22,139 bases of DNA from RGIG1959 sp045604545 (GTDB lineage: Bacteria; Bacillota; Clostridia; Oscillospirales; Acutalibacteraceae): contig JAZUOG010000013.1 of the NCBI GenBank assembly GCA_045604545.1, forward strand, positions 1-22,139. The letters run 5' to 3'. Of this stretch, positions 21,860-22,139 are shown piece by piece. The position numbers and the translations under genes were made by a program. Numbering within the stretch: the first letter of the stretch is position 1; every line of letters begins with the position of its first letter. A model generated the notes under the pieces. The model had not been told where the DNA came from. It saw nothing but the letters and a program-made list of their open reading frames with translations, and did no database searches.

Positions 21860-22139
21860 TTTTTAGAGAGTTTGATCCTGGCTCAGGACGAACGCTGGCG
21901 GCATGCCTAACACATGCAAGTCGAACGGAGTTACACCGATTGAGAGCTTCGGCAGGATTTTGATGTAACTTAGTGGCGGACGGGCGAGTAACGCGTGAGC
22001 AACCTGCCCTTCAGTGGGGAATAACGGCTGGAAACGGTCGCTAATACCGCATAACATCATCGAGTGGCATCGCTTGATGATCAAAGATTTATCGCTGAAG
22101 GATGGGCTCGCGTCCGATTAGATAGTTGGTGGGGTAAAG
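21860..22139 (+). rRNA. rrs: 16S ribosomal RNA, 5' part (cut by the window end)
   Basis: AGAGTTTGATCCTGGCTCAG (from 21867, E. coli position 8) is the universal 5' signature. GACGAACGCTGGCGGC, CACATGCAAGTCGAACGG, GTGGCGGACGGGCGAGTAAC and CTAATACCGCATAACA follow in order. The pattern fits Clostridia, closest by eye to Oscillospirales. The 5' end is placed by counting back to position 1 and may be off by a few bases. Confidence 0.97.

Overview
This window is a stretch of chromosome from a Gram-positive, low-to-mid GC anaerobe of the class Clostridia, most likely Oscillospirales (the old Clostridium cluster IV). The evidence is the 5' part of a 16S rRNA gene at the right edge, consensus sigma-A promoters (TTGACA, 17 bp, TATAAT) and strong AAGGAGG ribosome sites. 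Gene content agrees: a one-step diaminopimelate dehydrogenase, a sodium-pump decarboxylase, a YfhO-type membrane glycosyltransferase and a Cys-rich conserved clostridial protein. The genus cannot be fixed from 280 bases of 16S.

Layout. 1-212: tRNA-Ala(CGC) on the minus strand with promoter and terminator. 300-6820: a four-gene plus-strand run with an unknown signal-peptide/one-TM protein, the YmdB phosphodiesterase, a YfhO-family membrane protein and a GT2 polyprenyl-phosphate sugar synthase overlapping it by 4 nt. The last two form the CsbB/YfhO type of surface-polymer glycosylation pair. 6758-7290: tRNA-Pro(CGG), then a repeat-rich noncoding block with two 53-bp direct repeats and the first copy of a 69-bp hairpin element. 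7291-8556: a TIR-transmembrane-trefoil-like protein coupled to a small GIY-YIG nuclease. 8648-9730: ddh. 9733-12619: a copper operon, csoR-copA, with a palindromic CsoR-type operator in the promoter spacer and a CopZ-like domain fused to the CopA C-terminus behind its own Shine-Dalgarno. 12620-12882: the second copy of the 69-bp hairpin element, an inverted fragment of tRNA-Thr, and tRNA-Thr(TGT), minus strand. 12904-13762: a deacetylase-like protein. 13766-14980 (minus): aPGAM-type phosphoglycerate mutase. 15095-17098: OadG and OadB sodium-pump subunits. 17121-19636: PcrA/UvrD helicase. 19643-20573: Cys-rich protein with a sporulation-type promoter candidate. 20580-21563 (minus): metA, predicted to use acetyl-CoA. 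21608-22139: rRNA promoter, leader with a boxA-like element, and the start of 16S rRNA.

Most of the window is housekeeping. The parts that stand out are the two tRNA-flanking noncoding loci (about 6.8-7.25 kb and 12.6-12.83 kb). They share a 69-bp element whose stem changes sequence but keeps its pairing, and both follow the order tRNA, terminator, reversed tRNA 3'-end-like fragment, hairpin element. The CopA/CopZ internal start and the TIR/GIY-YIG pair are the best protein-level leads.
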